A DNA stretch of 64,000 nucleotides from Streptomyces sp. NBC_00464. Its GTDB lineage: Bacteria > Actinomycetota > Actinomycetes > Streptomycetales > Streptomycetaceae. Position 1 is the first letter of the stretch; every line of letters starts with the position of its first letter. The notes under the pieces are model-generated. The model saw only the letters and a program-made list of their open reading frames with translations, was not told where the DNA came from and searched no databases. The position numbers were made by a program, and so were the translations under genes. Shown here piece by piece: positions 1-8,650 of the stretch. The DNA lies in NCBI RefSeq assembly GCF_036013915.1, contig NZ_CP107901.1:124001-188000 (forward strand), in the 5' to 3' direction.

Positions 1-972
1 CTGGCGCATCCGGCGGGCCTTGATGCGGTCGCCGCCGGTGAGGAGTTTGACCCGGGCCTCGTCGAACCGGTCGCCGGGCTTGAGCTCCGAACAGACGATG
101 ATGCGCCGGCCGTGCAGTTCGGCCAGGTCGGTGGGGTGCCCCTCGAAGGGACGGGCCATCAGGAAACCGGGCGGGGCGGCATCGGCGTAGTCGCCGAGCA
201 GCTTGACCATCACGTCCAGGAGGACGCTCTTGCCGTTCTTGCCCTGCCCGTAGAGGAACGGCATGATCTGCGCGCCGACGTCGCCGGTGATGGAGTAGCC
301 GAGCAGTTCGTGCAGGAAGTCGATCATCTGGTGGCCGTCGGCGTCGTCGCCGAAGGTGTCGGTGAGGAACCGCTGCCAGCGCGGTGTGGCCATGGCCCGC
401 GAGGCCACGCTGGTGGCGCGCGAGTGGTAGTGCTTCTCGGGATCGGGCGGGGCGAGCGCACCGGTGGAGAGGTCGATGACGCCCTCGGGGGTGCACAGGG
501 CGTACGGGTCGGCGTCCAGGAGCGAGGCGTTGAGGACCATGCCCGGTGCCGCCCTCGCCTGCATCAGCATGGCCTTCATGCCCGACGTGGACAGGGCCCG
601 ACGGCGATGGCGGCGCAGCGCGGAGCTGCTGTAGCGCGCGCGGGCGTCGGTCTCCGCGAGCGACTCGGCCATCTCCCCGGCCGCCCACAGGACGTTGTCG
701 TCCTCGTCGATCTCCCAGCGGTAGCCGGACCACCGGTACCAGCCGAGCCCCGGCACGTGCCGGAAGTCCCGCCCGTACAGGGACACGAACAGCTTGGCGT
801 TGCCCCGGTCGCTGAGGCTGTCGGGCAGCAGCCCGTGTTCGGTGGCCTGCTCCTGCGCCGTCTCGGGCGCAGCCCTGGCGGGCACCTGGTCGTCGGGGGA
901 GCGCAGCATGATCTGACGGGCGACTTCGACCGGGTCGAACAGCCCGTCTCTGGCGGACGGTGTGCTGTTCAT
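1..972 (-). CDS. P4-family primase/helicase of an integrative element or plasmid (partial)
   Basis: Read on the minus strand from an ATG at 972, continuing past the left edge, so the C-terminus is missing (about 324 codons seen). The translation contains a Walker A loop FLYGQGKNGKS (about residues 240-250) followed by VLLDVMVKLLGDYA. A Walker B-like RIIVCSEL and then KLLTGGDRIKARRMRQ follow. This is the signature of the superfamily 3 helicase domain in phage P4-type and actinomycete plasmid primase-helicases. The N-terminal part has Trp/Arg-rich stretches typical of the D5_N region. The start overlaps the stop of the upstream prim-pol gene (ATGA), so the two are translationally coupled. Role: unwinding and priming replication of a mobile element; not part of the antibiotic cluster. 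Confidence 0.85.
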   Translation of the reverse strand, partial: MNSTPSARDGLFDPVEVARQIMLRSPDDQVPARAAPETAQEQATEHGLLPDSLSDRGNAKLFVSLYGRDFRHVPGLGWYRWSGYRWEIDEDDNVLWAAGEMAESLAETDARARYSSSALRRHRRRALSTSGMKAMLMQARAAPGMVLNASLLDADPYALCTPEGVIDLSTGALAPPDPEKHYHSRATSVASRAMATPRWQRFLTDTFGDDADGHQMIDFLHELLGYSITGDVGAQIMPFLYGQGKNGKSVLLDVMVKLLGDYADAAPPGFLMARPFEGHPTDLAELHGRRIIVCSELKPGDRFDEARVKLLTGGDRIKARRMRQ

Positions 973-2093
973 GCGGGGACCCCCGGATCGAGCGGACGCC
1001 GGCTGCCCGCGCTCATCCCGCTGCGGATGATCTGCAGGCTGCGACGTTCCTGTCCGGGGCGCGCCTGCGTGGCGGCGGTCACCAGCGCGGACTCCGCGTC
1101 GGCGAGGACCATGCGCCCGGCGCCCACCAGACCGCCCGCGGTGAAGGCGGCGCGGTTGAGCTTCTCGCTGAAGCCGCTGCCCTCGGGGACTGCCGCGCAT
1201 TCCGCGACCGCTCTGAGCACCGTGGCCAGGGTTCGCTCCGCCGCGTCGCGGCCGCCGCGCGCCGCCATGACGGCGGCACGGGCCCGTGAGGGCACGGGTG
1301 TTGGCGGCGAGGGGGCGGCTGAGGAGGGGCGGTGGCCGGTGCGTTCGAGTTCGGCCGTGAGCCAGCCCGGCAGCGGCGCCGGGCGCAGGACGGAACCGTG
1401 GACGGTGTAGGTGCCCTGGGCCGTCGTGGTGCCGGGAGCGATGATGTAGCCGCCGTGCGCCCGCACGTCGACCTGCCAGGCCAGGGCCCGCTTGGCACTT
1501 GAGCCGGTCGAGCACCGCCATTGGTGCCCGGGCCTGGCGGTGTACCACAGGTGCAGGCCCCCGGACGGGGTGCGCACCCGCAGGGTGGTGTCGTCCTGGC
1601 TCGGATCCTGCTGGCCGCGCAGCGCCGCCAGCAGGGCCAGGCTGTGAAAGCCGTGCTGCAGGCCACCCAGCGACACGGAGGCCGGGATGTGGATGCCCGG
1701 CAGGAGCCGGGCGGGGTCCGGCAGCGGCGCCGGGTGCGCGTCCACGTCGATCACGACGAGGCCCGCCGGGCCGCACGCCACGCCCACCCCGAAGCGGGGC
1801 TGCTCCGCCCACCAGGCCCGGATCCGGCGCGGGTCGGTCGTGGCGGAGTGAAAGCCGTGGCACCAGCGACCGGTGGGGATGCAGGGGCAGTCCTGGACGC
1901 TGTGCGGCTGGTCCCGGCAGCGACCGCAGTTGGCGGCCGGCGTCTTGCGCCCCGGAGCCAATGGGTGGACGGGCCAGCCCTGTTCGGCGCACCACAGGGC
2001 GCTTTCCAGCGGTGTCACGGATCTGTGCGCCTCGGCCGTGGCCGGTGGGTGCCGGCTTGAGTCGCTGCCGGATATCCCCAGGTCAAGGGACAT
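969..2093 (-). CDS. Bifunctional DNA primase/polymerase (prim-pol) protein
   Basis: 374 aa from the ATG at 2093, which has a GAAAGGA ribosome site; a longer in-frame reading to 2291 lacks one. The N-terminal half has the prim-pol layout: ALWCAEQGWPVHPLAPGRKTP, a Cys-rich segment, WWAEQPRFGVGVACGPAGLVVIDVD with the metal-binding Asp pair, then TPSGGLHLWY and a conserved HGGYIIAPGT. Such proteins sit next to P4-type helicases as the replication module of pSAM2/SLP1-like elements and linear plasmids. The C-terminal region (about residues 250-374) is Ala/Arg-rich with a GxGFSEKLNRAAFTAGGLVGAG motif common in this family. The stop overlaps the next gene. It points to an element or its remnant abutting the gene cluster. 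Confidence 0.8.
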   Translation of the reverse strand: MSLDLGISGSDSSRHPPATAEAHRSVTPLESALWCAEQGWPVHPLAPGRKTPAANCGRCRDQPHSVQDCPCIPTGRWCHGFHSATTDPRRIRAWWAEQPRFGVGVACGPAGLVVIDVDAHPAPLPDPARLLPGIHIPASVSLGGLQHGFHSLALLAALRGQQDPSQDDTTLRVRTPSGGLHLWYTARPGHQWRCSTGSSAKRALAWQVDVRAHGGYIIAPGTTTAQGTYTVHGSVLRPAPLPGWLTAELERTGHRPSSAAPSPPTPVPSRARAAVMAARGGRDAAERTLATVLRAVAECAAVPEGSGFSEKLNRAAFTAGGLVGAGRMVLADAESALVTAATQARPGQERRSLQIIRSGMSAGSRRPLDPGVPA

Positions 2094-2131
2094 TGATGGA
2101 TCCTTTCGGCAAGTGAAGCGACTCAAGTTCG

Positions 2132-2150
2132 AACCTGCTTCGCGCAGGTT
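2132..2150. promoter_or_regulatory. Inverted repeat upstream of prim-pol gene
   Basis: Perfect 7-bp arms AACCTGC and GCAGGTT around a 5-nt loop, in the presumed promoter of the replication operon. An operator is likelier than a terminator because no T-run follows and it lies just upstream of the start at 2093. Confidence 0.35.
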
Positions 2151-2976
2151 AACGGAACGTTTTCGATCAGTCCCGAAGTCGGAGAACTCAAGTGGGTGGG
2201 GGGCGAGCCGTGGATGTCGGGCGCACCGGGCAAGCGACCGAAGCGACCGTAGATGGACCTTGGCATCGTCAAAGGCGGGGGAGCGCGACACCGGTCTCCG
2301 CGGTGCCTTCCGGCAGCCGGCCGGGCCGGTGCCGCGTCCGCCGGCGGGCCCCGCCGATGTGCCGGGTGCACGGGGGTACGGAGTGAGCCGACGGGCGATA
2401 CGGAAGACCGGAGCGCGATGTCGAGGAAGGCGGAGGTGGTACGGCTCCCGGCCTCGCTCGTCGGCCTCTCAGGGACGCGTTCGTCGGCAGCGGCCGGGGC
2501 ACGTCCTGCCGGGGGCCGTCGTGTCCGGCGAACCCTGTGGTGACGTGAGTGGGAGTCGTCCCTCGATGATGTGCATGCGTTTCCCCCGGGCGTGCAAAGT
2601 GTTCTCCGCGGCCTGTCGGCACGCAGAGGCTGGCTGTGCGGTGTCGGGCACCTGTTCCCTCGTGGCGCCGATCACCCGTGGTTCACCGTCCCGAACAAAA
2701 ATAAAGGGGGGCCGGTCTGTTTGTCGAGTGAAGGATGCGTTAAGACGGGAGGGCCGACCGGCCCCATAAGGCGGTGGGCGAGTGCCCTACCGGGCCGGTC
2801 CTCAGGGGCGAGTGGCGGCATCAAGTTCCTGGCGGCAACTCAACAACCGTGCAGAACAGGCGAGTTGGACGCCTTTCCGACGTCCCCGAGGGCGGCAGGC
2901 CTTCTCGGGGACGCGCCCGCGTCCGGGCGGCCGCACAGCAGGGCCTCTGCGCGCCGTCAGATATTTCACCAACCTA

Positions 2977-2992
2977 AACCGCCGGGGCGGTT
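2977..2992 (-). terminator. Possible terminator after acyl-CoA oxidase gene
   Basis: GC-rich hairpin AACCGCC/GGCGGTT placed 20 bp beyond the stop of the minus-strand oxidase gene. There is no good T-run, so this is tentative. Confidence 0.4.
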
Positions 2993-3013
2993 CGAAGTGA
3001 GAGCGTGCGGTGA

Positions 3014-4930
3014 TCACACGGGCAGCGGGTCCGGGCCGACGGCCGGGATGTCGAGGCACCGGTCGATGTAGGCGCCGCTGGCGATGGGGATGGAGGCCAG
3101 TACCTCGGCCGGAATGTCGAACGCGTCGACGAGGGTCATCATGTGCGGGGCGAGCCCGGCGATGACGGCGTTGACCGCCCACGGCAGTTCACGCACCTGG
3201 TCGCAGGTCATGTGGCCGTCGGCGAGCAGGTCCCCGGTGTGCTCCTTGATCTGCCCGAGGAGGAACAGCAGGCACAGGCTCTCCAGCAGGTGCCGGGCAG
3301 TTGGGTCGATGGCCCGGGCGGCGGCGGAGATGAAGGCGTCGGCGGCCTGGAGCCGGGCGTGGGCGGAGACCATCTCCAGCGCGGCGGGGGAGGTTTCGTT
3401 CCATCGGGACAGCGGGTCGCCGGAGGGGCCCCCGCGCAGGGCGGTGCGCGCCCGGTGCTGCCACAGGGCCTCCACCTCGCAGAGCAGGCCGCGCAGGAAG
3501 TGGAGATCCGTCAGGCTCTTTTCGCCCACCGGGAGCTGCCCCGCGCCGCGGCGGACGACCTCATGGCCGAGCACCATCTCGGCGGCGGCCTTGACCCAGA
3601 TCACGAGGTTGTCGCCCTCGGCCGTGATCCCGCCCTCGATGTTCAGGGGGAGGTCGGCCAGGCTGTTGGAGGGGAAGAGCCCCTGGGCTCCGCACCGCTC
3701 CCGGCACTCGACCGTGATGCCCCGGGCCTGCCAGGTGATCCAGCCCTTGGCGATGGCCACCAGGCGCTCGACCTCGGCCCGGTCGTCATCGGTGTGTTCG
3801 CTCCAGCGGGTCACCGTCGTCCGGTGCAGGAAGGTCATGGCATACGCCATCGCGAGCTTGTCGAGAAGGCGGCCGTGGTGACTGCGGTGGGCGACCAGCG
3901 GTACTCGCTCGCCGGGCTTGGTCCCGGCGATGAACCGGTTGTGGGCGTAGCGCACCGCGACGACGAGGGCGGTGCGCGACATCCCCAGCGTGCCGGCGCT
4001 CATGCAGAGCTTGCCCATGGTGATGCGGCTGATGGAGCGGAGCAGGCGTCTGCGGCGATTGCCGAGGCTGCTGCGGAACTCCCCCTTGGAGTCCAGCCGG
4101 CCGTGTGCGGCTTCCAGCAGGGCCTCGCGAGGCAGCCACACCCGGTCGAACGAGGTGAGGCTGTGGTCGACCGGGGGGCCGGTCCGCTGCGGCAGCGGCT
4201 GGACCTTCACTCCCGGCAGGTGGCCGTTCTCGTCGCTCAGGGGGGTCAGGAAGAGGAAGACCCCTTGGTCCCGGCCGTCGATCACCAGCCGGGCCGCCAC
4301 CACGGCGCTCTTGGGACCGCCGATGGTGCTGGTGTTCGGCATGAACTTCCGCGCACCCGGAGTGGGGGTGTTCAGGACGAATCCGTTGGTCGTGCGGTCG
4401 AGCACGGCCGTCGTCTCCATCGAGGTTACGTCGTTGCCGTGTTCGAGCTCCGTGCACAGGAAGGTTCCTGTGCGCTTCATCGAGGTGAAGGCGGACAGGT
4501 CACGGCCTTCGACGTCGTGATCGAGGAGGCTGCCGAGGAAGAGGTTGTAGTGGATGCTGGCCACCGTGCACAGACCGCCGTCCAAGGGCCCTGTCCACTC
4601 GTGCAGACTCGCCAGCCGATAGGGGTCGTTGGCCAGCTCCGCGGCGTCGCCGGCGGCCTCGTTCACCAGGCGCAGCCGCTCGTAGGAGAGGGCCGCCCGC
4701 TCGTCCGGCGTCAGTCCGGCCCGGTAGGTGAAGTTCCGGCCGCTTATGAGGGTGCGCCAGTTCTCGTGTATCCGGTCCCGTTCCTGCCCGTCGAAGAGCA
4801 GGTGCGCGAGTTCACCGGCCGTCATGGCCGAGGGCCCGAATGCTAAACGGTTGCGCGGACCGTTGATGTCTACGGTCCCTTCCATGTCTGCCCCGATGAA
4901 GGTGTCCTTCTGGAACGTCAGCAAGGTCAT
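3014..4930 (-). CDS. aco: Acyl-CoA oxidase, butenolide (avenolide-type) signal biosynthesis
   Basis: 638 aa, the usual length of the acyl-CoA oxidase (ACOX) family rather than the roughly 390 aa of simple dehydrogenases. Visible family features are TELEHGNDVTSMETTAV (flavin-side loop), FVLNTPTPGARKFMPN, and GITVECRERCGAQGLFPSNSL near residues 410-430, matching the conserved ECREACGGxGY region. The ATG at 4930 is preceded by GGAGAGG. It probably introduces a 2,3-double bond into an acyl-CoA precursor. It is transcribed divergently from a TetR receptor gene, and a P450 and second receptor follow. Aco plus Cyp17 flanked by AvaR receptors is the avenolide locus of S. avermitilis. The butenolide role is inferred from that synteny; a catabolic oxidase is the alternative. 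Confidence 0.8.
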   Translation of the reverse strand: MTLLTFQKDTFIGADMEGTVDINGPRNRLAFGPSAMTAGELAHLLFDGQERDRIHENWRTLISGRNFTYRAGLTPDERAALSYERLRLVNEAAGDAAELANDPYRLASLHEWTGPLDGGLCTVASIHYNLFLGSLLDHDVEGRDLSAFTSMKRTGTFLCTELEHGNDVTSMETTAVLDRTTNGFVLNTPTPGARKFMPNTSTIGGPKSAVVAARLVIDGRDQGVFLFLTPLSDENGHLPGVKVQPLPQRTGPPVDHSLTSFDRVWLPREALLEAAHGRLDSKGEFRSSLGNRRRRLLRSISRITMGKLCMSAGTLGMSRTALVVAVRYAHNRFIAGTKPGERVPLVAHRSHHGRLLDKLAMAYAMTFLHRTTVTRWSEHTDDDRAEVERLVAIAKGWITWQARGITVECRERCGAQGLFPSNSLADLPLNIEGGITAEGDNLVIWVKAAAEMVLGHEVVRRGAGQLPVGEKSLTDLHFLRGLLCEVEALWQHRARTALRGGPSGDPLSRWNETSPAALEMVSAHARLQAADAFISAAARAIDPTARHLLESLCLLFLLGQIKEHTGDLLADGHMTCDQVRELPWAVNAVIAGLAPHMMTLVDAFDIPAEVLASIPIASGAYIDRCLDIPAVGPDPLPV

Positions 4931-4980
4931 GGACCTCTCCCCGTTGATGAGGGACCCGGAAGATGGGATCGGCCATTAAG

Positions 4981-4998
4981 ATACGTACTAGCCGGTTT
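4981..4998. promoter_or_regulatory. Degenerate ARE-like site before aco
   Basis: ATACG-N8-GGTTT, keeping the spacing of the better sites at 5153, 7470 and 8580 but with an imperfect left arm. It lies about 50 bp upstream of the oxidase start. Confidence 0.35.
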
Positions 4999-5151
4999 CA
5001 TTTACAAGCCCTCCTGGAGGGCGGGCCGGTGATGCTCAGGTGATCGAGGGGGGCTCCGAACGTAGCGGAGTGACACATTCCGGACATGATGTGTCGATCC
5101 TGAGTGATCTCAGGCAGCAGAACCCGCGAGGAGTCCCGGTGAGGGTCTTGA

Positions 5152-5171
5152 AAAACCAGCTACCTGGTTTT
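5152..5171. promoter_or_regulatory. ARE-like operator for butenolide receptor
   Basis: Perfect 8-bp inverted repeat AAAACCAG-CTAC-CTGGTTTT. It contains the AAACC-N8-GGTTT core shared with other promoters in this locus. Position between divergent aco and receptor genes fits autoregulation by the receptor. Confidence 0.6.
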
Positions 5172-5325
5172 ATTCTTCGTGGCACGCCCTCTGGGGTGCA
5201 GACGAAACGGGACCTGGCGTTGGAATGCGATCGTTCGGCACCTACTCGTCGCGCAAACCGTCGATGCTAGAATACGAACCCTTTGGTTTATTTCTTGTTG
5301 TCGGGGGCTGGCGTGGAGGTGGATT

Positions 5326-6012
5326 GTGGCGCAGCAGGAACGAGCCATCCGTACGCGGAAGAAGATTCTCGTGGCGGCCGCTGAGGTGTTCGACGAGGTC
5401 GGGTTCGAGGCCGCGACGATCGCCGACATCCTGACGAAGTCCGGCATGACCAAGGGGGCGCTCTACTTCCACTTCACGTCGAAGGACGAGCTGGCCCAGG
5501 CGGTCCTGGCGGAGCAGGTCATGGCCACTCCGGTGGTCCCGGAGCGGGAGTTGAAGCTCCAGCAGTCCCTCGACGAGTCGCTGCTCCTCACGCACCTGCT
5601 CGGGCGGGACTCCGGCGATCCGATCATCCAGGGCAGCATCCGCCTCACCGTGGACCAGGGATCGGACAAGGACGGCCTGGACCGACGGGTGCCGATGGTG
5701 GCGTGGATCAACCACACCACGGAGCTCCTCCAGGCGGCCAAGGAGAACGGCGAGATAATCCCGGACACGGACGTGCCCCGGGTGGCGAAGTTCATGGTCG
5801 GTTCCTTCACCGGCATTCAGGTGCTGTCGAGGATCATGACCGACCGGGCGGACATGGCGGACCGGGTCGTCGACCTGTACCGGCTCGTGATGCCGTCCAT
5901 CGCCGTGCCCGCCGTCCTCGTCAGGCTCGACTTCTCGGCGAGCCGAGGACGGCAGATCTACGAGACGGCGATGAGGGAACGGCAGGATACGGAGCTTGAA
6001 CTGGCCGGCTGA
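5326..6012 (+). CDS. TetR-family gamma-butyrolactone/butenolide receptor (AvaR1-like)
   Basis: 228 aa from GTG 5326, preceded by GGAGGTGG. A longer frame to 5179 adds unrelated residues. The N-terminal HTH reads RTRKKILVAAAEVFDEVGFEAATIADILTKSGMTKGALYFHFTSKDELAQAV (about residues 9-60), the diagnostic DNA-binding signature of ArpA/AvaR-type receptors. The C-terminal ligand pocket includes PMVAWINHTTELLQAA, with the Trp conserved in autoregulator receptors. It likely represses its own promoter, aco and a downstream SARP until the butenolide accumulates. It lies between aco and a P450 gene, as avaR1 does in S. avermitilis. Confidence 0.85.
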   Translation: MAQQERAIRTRKKILVAAAEVFDEVGFEAATIADILTKSGMTKGALYFHFTSKDELAQAVLAEQVMATPVVPERELKLQQSLDESLLLTHLLGRDSGDPIIQGSIRLTVDQGSDKDGLDRRVPMVAWINHTTELLQAAKENGEIIPDTDVPRVAKFMVGSFTGIQVLSRIMTDRADMADRVVDLYRLVMPSIAVPAVLVRLDFSASRGRQIYETAMRERQDTELELAG

Positions 6013-6113
6013 GCCGGCCGCCCCGGCAGCACGCCGGGGTCGTGTCCTTCCGCGCACAGGGGTTCTGGAACGTGAAAACGTGAAAATGCAGCACTCACCG
6101 AGCGGAGACACGA

Positions 6114-7343
6114 ATGAAGCAAGCTGTCTGCCCTTATGCGCTGGATGTCACGGGAAGCGACCTCGCGGGTGAGGCCGCGACGCTGCGCGGGCAAGGGCCG
6201 GCCGTTGAGGTGCTGCTCCCCGGGGAAGTGATGGCGTGGGCTGTCACCCGGCACCGTTATGCCAAGCAGCTGCTGCTCGACCCGCGGGTGTCCAAGGACG
6301 CCCGCCGGCACTGGCCCGCCTTCATCGAGGGGCACATAACGCAGGAGTGGCCGCTCTATCCCTGGGTGGCGAACGAGAACATGCTGTTCGCCTACGGGGA
6401 GAGCCACGCGCGGCTGCGCCGGCTGGTGACAGGGGCGTTCACCGTGCGCCGCACCGAGGCGCTCCGTGGCCGGGTCGAGGAAGTGACCGCCAAACTTCTG
6501 GACGCCCTGGAGGATGTGCCGGCGGGAGAGACGGTCGACCTGCGGGAGGCGTTCGCCAAACTGCTGCCGATCCAGGTCATCTGCGAGCTCTTCGGCGTCG
6601 CGGAGGAGCACCGGAAGCCGCTGTGCTCCGCCCTCGACGTGGTCTTCGACACCGTGGTGTCGGCCGAGGAGATGGCCGCGGCACAGGTCAGGGCCTTTTC
6701 CCTGCTGGGCGCGCTGGTGGCGGAGAAGCGGGTCCGGCCGGGCGACGACCTGACGTCCGCACTGATCGACGCCCGGGACAACGGCGACGCACTGACCGAG
6801 GACGAACTCCTGGGCACCCTCTATCTGATGATCGCCGCCGGCCAGGAGACCACGTCCGCCCTGATCGCCAACGCCGTCGGCGCGCTGTGCGTCCGTCCGG
6901 AGCAGCTGGAGCACGTACGCGCGGGCCGTGCGGACTGGGCGGACGTGATGAACGAGACCCTGCGCACGCACAGCCCCACGGCGTTCTCGCCGCTGCGGTT
7001 CGCGGTGGAGGACATCGACCTGGACGGCGTGACGATCAAGAAGGGGGACGCGATCGTCATCTCCTTCGCCGCCGCCGTCGGGGATGCCGAGCAACACGGG
7101 GAGGACCTCGCCGAGTTCGACGTGCTGCGCCGCCGGGGTGAGGACCTCGCCTTCGGGCACGGCGTACACCGCTGCCTCGGGGCCCCGATGGCCCGCCTGG
7201 AGACCACGGTCGCGCTGCAAGGTCTCTTCGAGCGGTACCCGGACCTCGCCCTGGCCGCGCCGCTGGAGAGCATCGACCCGATGCCGTCCTTCATAGTCAA
7301 CGGCTACGGATCGCTGCCCGTGGTCCTTCGGCCCGCCCGCTGA
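6114..7343 (+). CDS. Cytochrome P450, butenolide signal biosynthesis (Cyp17-like)
   Basis: 409 aa bacterial class I P450. The I-helix is [15 protein letters not shown] (about residues 240-255), ExxR lies in NETLRTHSP, and the heme loop is [12 protein letters not shown] near residues 347-358 with the thiolate Cys. The ATG at 6114 has a weak GAGACA-type ribosome site. It follows the receptor gene by about 100 bp on the same strand. In the avenolide pathway a P450 hydroxylates the acyl chain after the Aco step, and the same role is inferred here from neighbours. A cluster-tailoring oxidase is possible but less likely given its position among receptors. A strong terminator follows at 7381-7421. 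Confidence 0.8.
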   Translation: MKQAVCPYALDVTGSDLAGEAATLRGQGPAVEVLLPGEVMAWAVTRHRYAKQLLLDPRVSKDARRHWPAFIEGHITQEWPLYPWVANENMLFAYGESHARLRRLVTGAFTVRRTEALRGRVEEVTAKLLDALEDVPAGETVDLREAFAKLLPIQVICELFGVAEEHRKPLCSALDVVFDTVVSAEEMAAAQVRAFSLLGALVAEKRVRPGDDLTSALIDARDNGDALTEDELLGTLYLMIAAGQETTSALIANAVGALCVRPEQLEHVRAGRADWADVMNETLRTHSPTAFSPLRFAVEDIDLDGVTIKKGDAIVISFAAAVGDAEQHGEDLAEFDVLRRRGEDLAFGHGVHRCLGAPMARLETTVALQGLFERYPDLALAAPLESIDPMPSFIVNGYGSLPVVLRPAR

Positions 7344-7380
7344 CCACTCTTCGCCGCGCCGCCCGGCAGCCGGCCGTACG

Positions 7381-7421
7381 GAGCTCCGCAGCCCCCTGGG
7401 CGGCGGAGCTCTTCGCTTTTT
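7381..7421 (+). terminator. Rho-independent terminator after P450 gene
   Basis: 9-bp perfect stem GAGCTCCGC/GCGGAGCTC (7381-7411) followed by TTCGCTTTTT. Confidence 0.8.
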
Positions 7422-7468
7422 CGGCGCCCTCCGCTTGAGTAGCGGTCGAATACATCCATCTACCATTG

Positions 7469-7487
7469 AAAACCGCCAACGCGGTTT
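7469..7487. promoter_or_regulatory. ARE-like operator before second receptor gene
   Basis: AAACCGC-CAAC-GCGGTTT, perfect 7-bp arms, AAACC-N8-GGTTT core, about 160 bp upstream of the TetR start at 7648. Confidence 0.6.
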
Positions 7488-7647
7488 GTTAGTGTTCCAG
7501 GGGTGCCCGGCGCGACGGCCGGGGGGCCACGTTGTGTGTGTGCTCAAATGATCTCAAAGAAGTCCCCGACGAGAGAGCGCGCTCAGACACCTTCACCGGC
7601 GAAGTTCACCCCAGATGCCCGTCTCTCTGCACCACCGGAGCCCTCTG

Positions 7648-8274
7648 ATGGCCAAACAGGATCGCGCGGTACGTACGCGCACCGCCTTGATCGAATCCGC
7701 TGCCGCGCTGTTCGACAGCGAAGGCTACGAACTGGCCTCGCTGTCCACGATCAGCGAGCGGGCCGGGGTGAGCAGCGGTGCGCTGCACTTCCACTTCACC
7801 AGCAAGGCGGCCTTGGCGGAGGCGGTCGGCCAGGCGGCGGTACAGCGGCTGGAGGGCATCACCCGGCCACAGGCCGATGACGCCCTCCAGGCGTTGATCG
7901 ATGTCACGCACGCCCTCGTCCAGGCCCTCGACGACGATGTGGTTCTGCGCGCCGGGTTCGGCCTCAGTGACAGCATCGAGCGCGTAAGGGTGGCCGCCGG
8001 TCTGCGCGACAAGTGGCAGGGGTGGGTGGAGGACTCCCTGGGGCAGGCCGACCGGGAGGGCGCCCTGGCGTCGGAGGGCACGGCGCAGGATGCCGCGACG
8101 GCCCTGGTGGCGGTCACGGCAGGCCTTGAGACCCTGGGCAGGCAGGACGAGTGGTGGCTGTCGCATGCCCCTCTCACTCGCTTCTGGCGGCTGATCCTTC
8201 CGAGGCTCGCGGAACCCTCGCGCCTCGACGTCCTTGTCGCGTCGGGATCCAAGGGCGGGGCGCCCGGGGTGTAG
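7648..8274 (+). CDS. Second TetR butyrolactone-receptor homologue (AvaR2-like)
   Basis: 208 aa from the ATG at 7648 with a GGAG site. The HTH region reads RTRTALIESAAALFDSEGYELASLSTISERAGVSSGALHFHFTSKAALAEAV, again the ArpA-type signature. The ligand-domain Trp is present in WQGWVEDSL. It is shorter and diverged from the first receptor, so it may be a pseudo-receptor that senses antibiotics or intermediates instead of the butenolide, as is common when two copies flank a signal locus. It is followed by a long perfect terminator hairpin. Confidence 0.85.
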   Translation: MAKQDRAVRTRTALIESAAALFDSEGYELASLSTISERAGVSSGALHFHFTSKAALAEAVGQAAVQRLEGITRPQADDALQALIDVTHALVQALDDDVVLRAGFGLSDSIERVRVAAGLRDKWQGWVEDSLGQADREGALASEGTAQDAATALVAVTAGLETLGRQDEWWLSHAPLTRFWRLILPRLAEPSRLDVLVASGSKGGAPGV

Positions 8275-8292
8275 GGCGTTGCAGGTGCCGGG

Positions 8293-8342
8293 ACGTCGGG
8301 TGCCCCGCTGGACATGGTCCGGCGGGGCACCCGACGTTTCAC
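8293..8342 (+). terminator. Strong terminator after second receptor
   Basis: Perfect 16-bp inverted repeat, left arm 8293-8308 and right arm 8322-8337, 13-nt loop, then a short T/C tract. It separates the signalling locus from the SARP gene. Confidence 0.85.
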
Positions 8343-8579
8343 CGCTCCGGGCCGTGCCGGCCGCACTCGGGTGGGTCCGGCACGGCTGAAAGCTGATCAT
8401 CAAACCGACTGTGGCAGCTGTTTATCTGGATCTCCGGGAGATCCCCCACTCCTTGAGGGTCGGCGACGGTTTACTCCGTGAACCCCATCTGACCAGTGTA
8501 AATGTCCAGTTGGACGCAGGTGTGGCCTCCCGCGGACCCCAGGGACACTCAAGGCGCGATGGGGTGCGTCTGTATTGAC

Positions 8580-8597
8580 AAACCGTACCGCTGGTTT
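8580..8597. promoter_or_regulatory. ARE-like operator in SARP promoter
   Basis: AAACCGTACCGCTGGTTT: the AAACC-N8-GGTTT core found at the receptor promoters. It suggests this SARP is the direct target that couples the butenolide signal to the biosynthetic cluster. Confidence 0.6.
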
Positions 8598-8650
8598 TTT
8601 ACTGGGCTTGTGCTCGATACAGGCCACACACGATCAGGGGGATTGACGGC

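Larger units (their letters stand above)
2094..3013. other. Non-coding stretch between replication module and cluster
   Basis: About 920 bp with no convincing gene. Reading frames here show no family match and no good ribosome site. A perfect hairpin (AACCTGC / GCAGGTT, 5-nt loop) lies at 2132-2150, 40 bp upstream of the prim-pol start, and could be its operator. I see no tRNA, integrase or obvious att repeat. Confidence 0.5.
4931..5325. other. Divergent promoter region, acyl-CoA oxidase / TetR receptor
   Basis: 395 bp with relatively AT-rich patches and no gene. It carries a perfect palindromic operator-like site (5152-5171), a degenerate one next to the oxidase start (4981-4998), an AACC-N4-GGTT element (5277-5288) and an AAACCG half-site (5255-5260). 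This is the density expected of an autoregulated receptor/signal-synthase promoter pair. Confidence 0.6.
7344..7647. other. Intergenic region P450 / second receptor
   Basis: 304 bp containing the P450 terminator (7381-7421) and an ARE-like palindrome (7469-7487) in the presumed promoter of the second receptor gene. No gene seen. Confidence 0.6.
8275..8650. other. Intergenic region before first SARP
   Basis: 376 bp. It holds the terminator at 8293-8342 and an ARE-like site at 8580-8597, 53 bp upstream of the SARP start. No gene. Confidence 0.6.

Noticed and set aside
112..1410. Plus-strand open frame of 432 codons over the left-end genes
   Set aside because: Lies antisense to the P4-helicase and prim-pol genes, which carry clear motifs on the minus strand.
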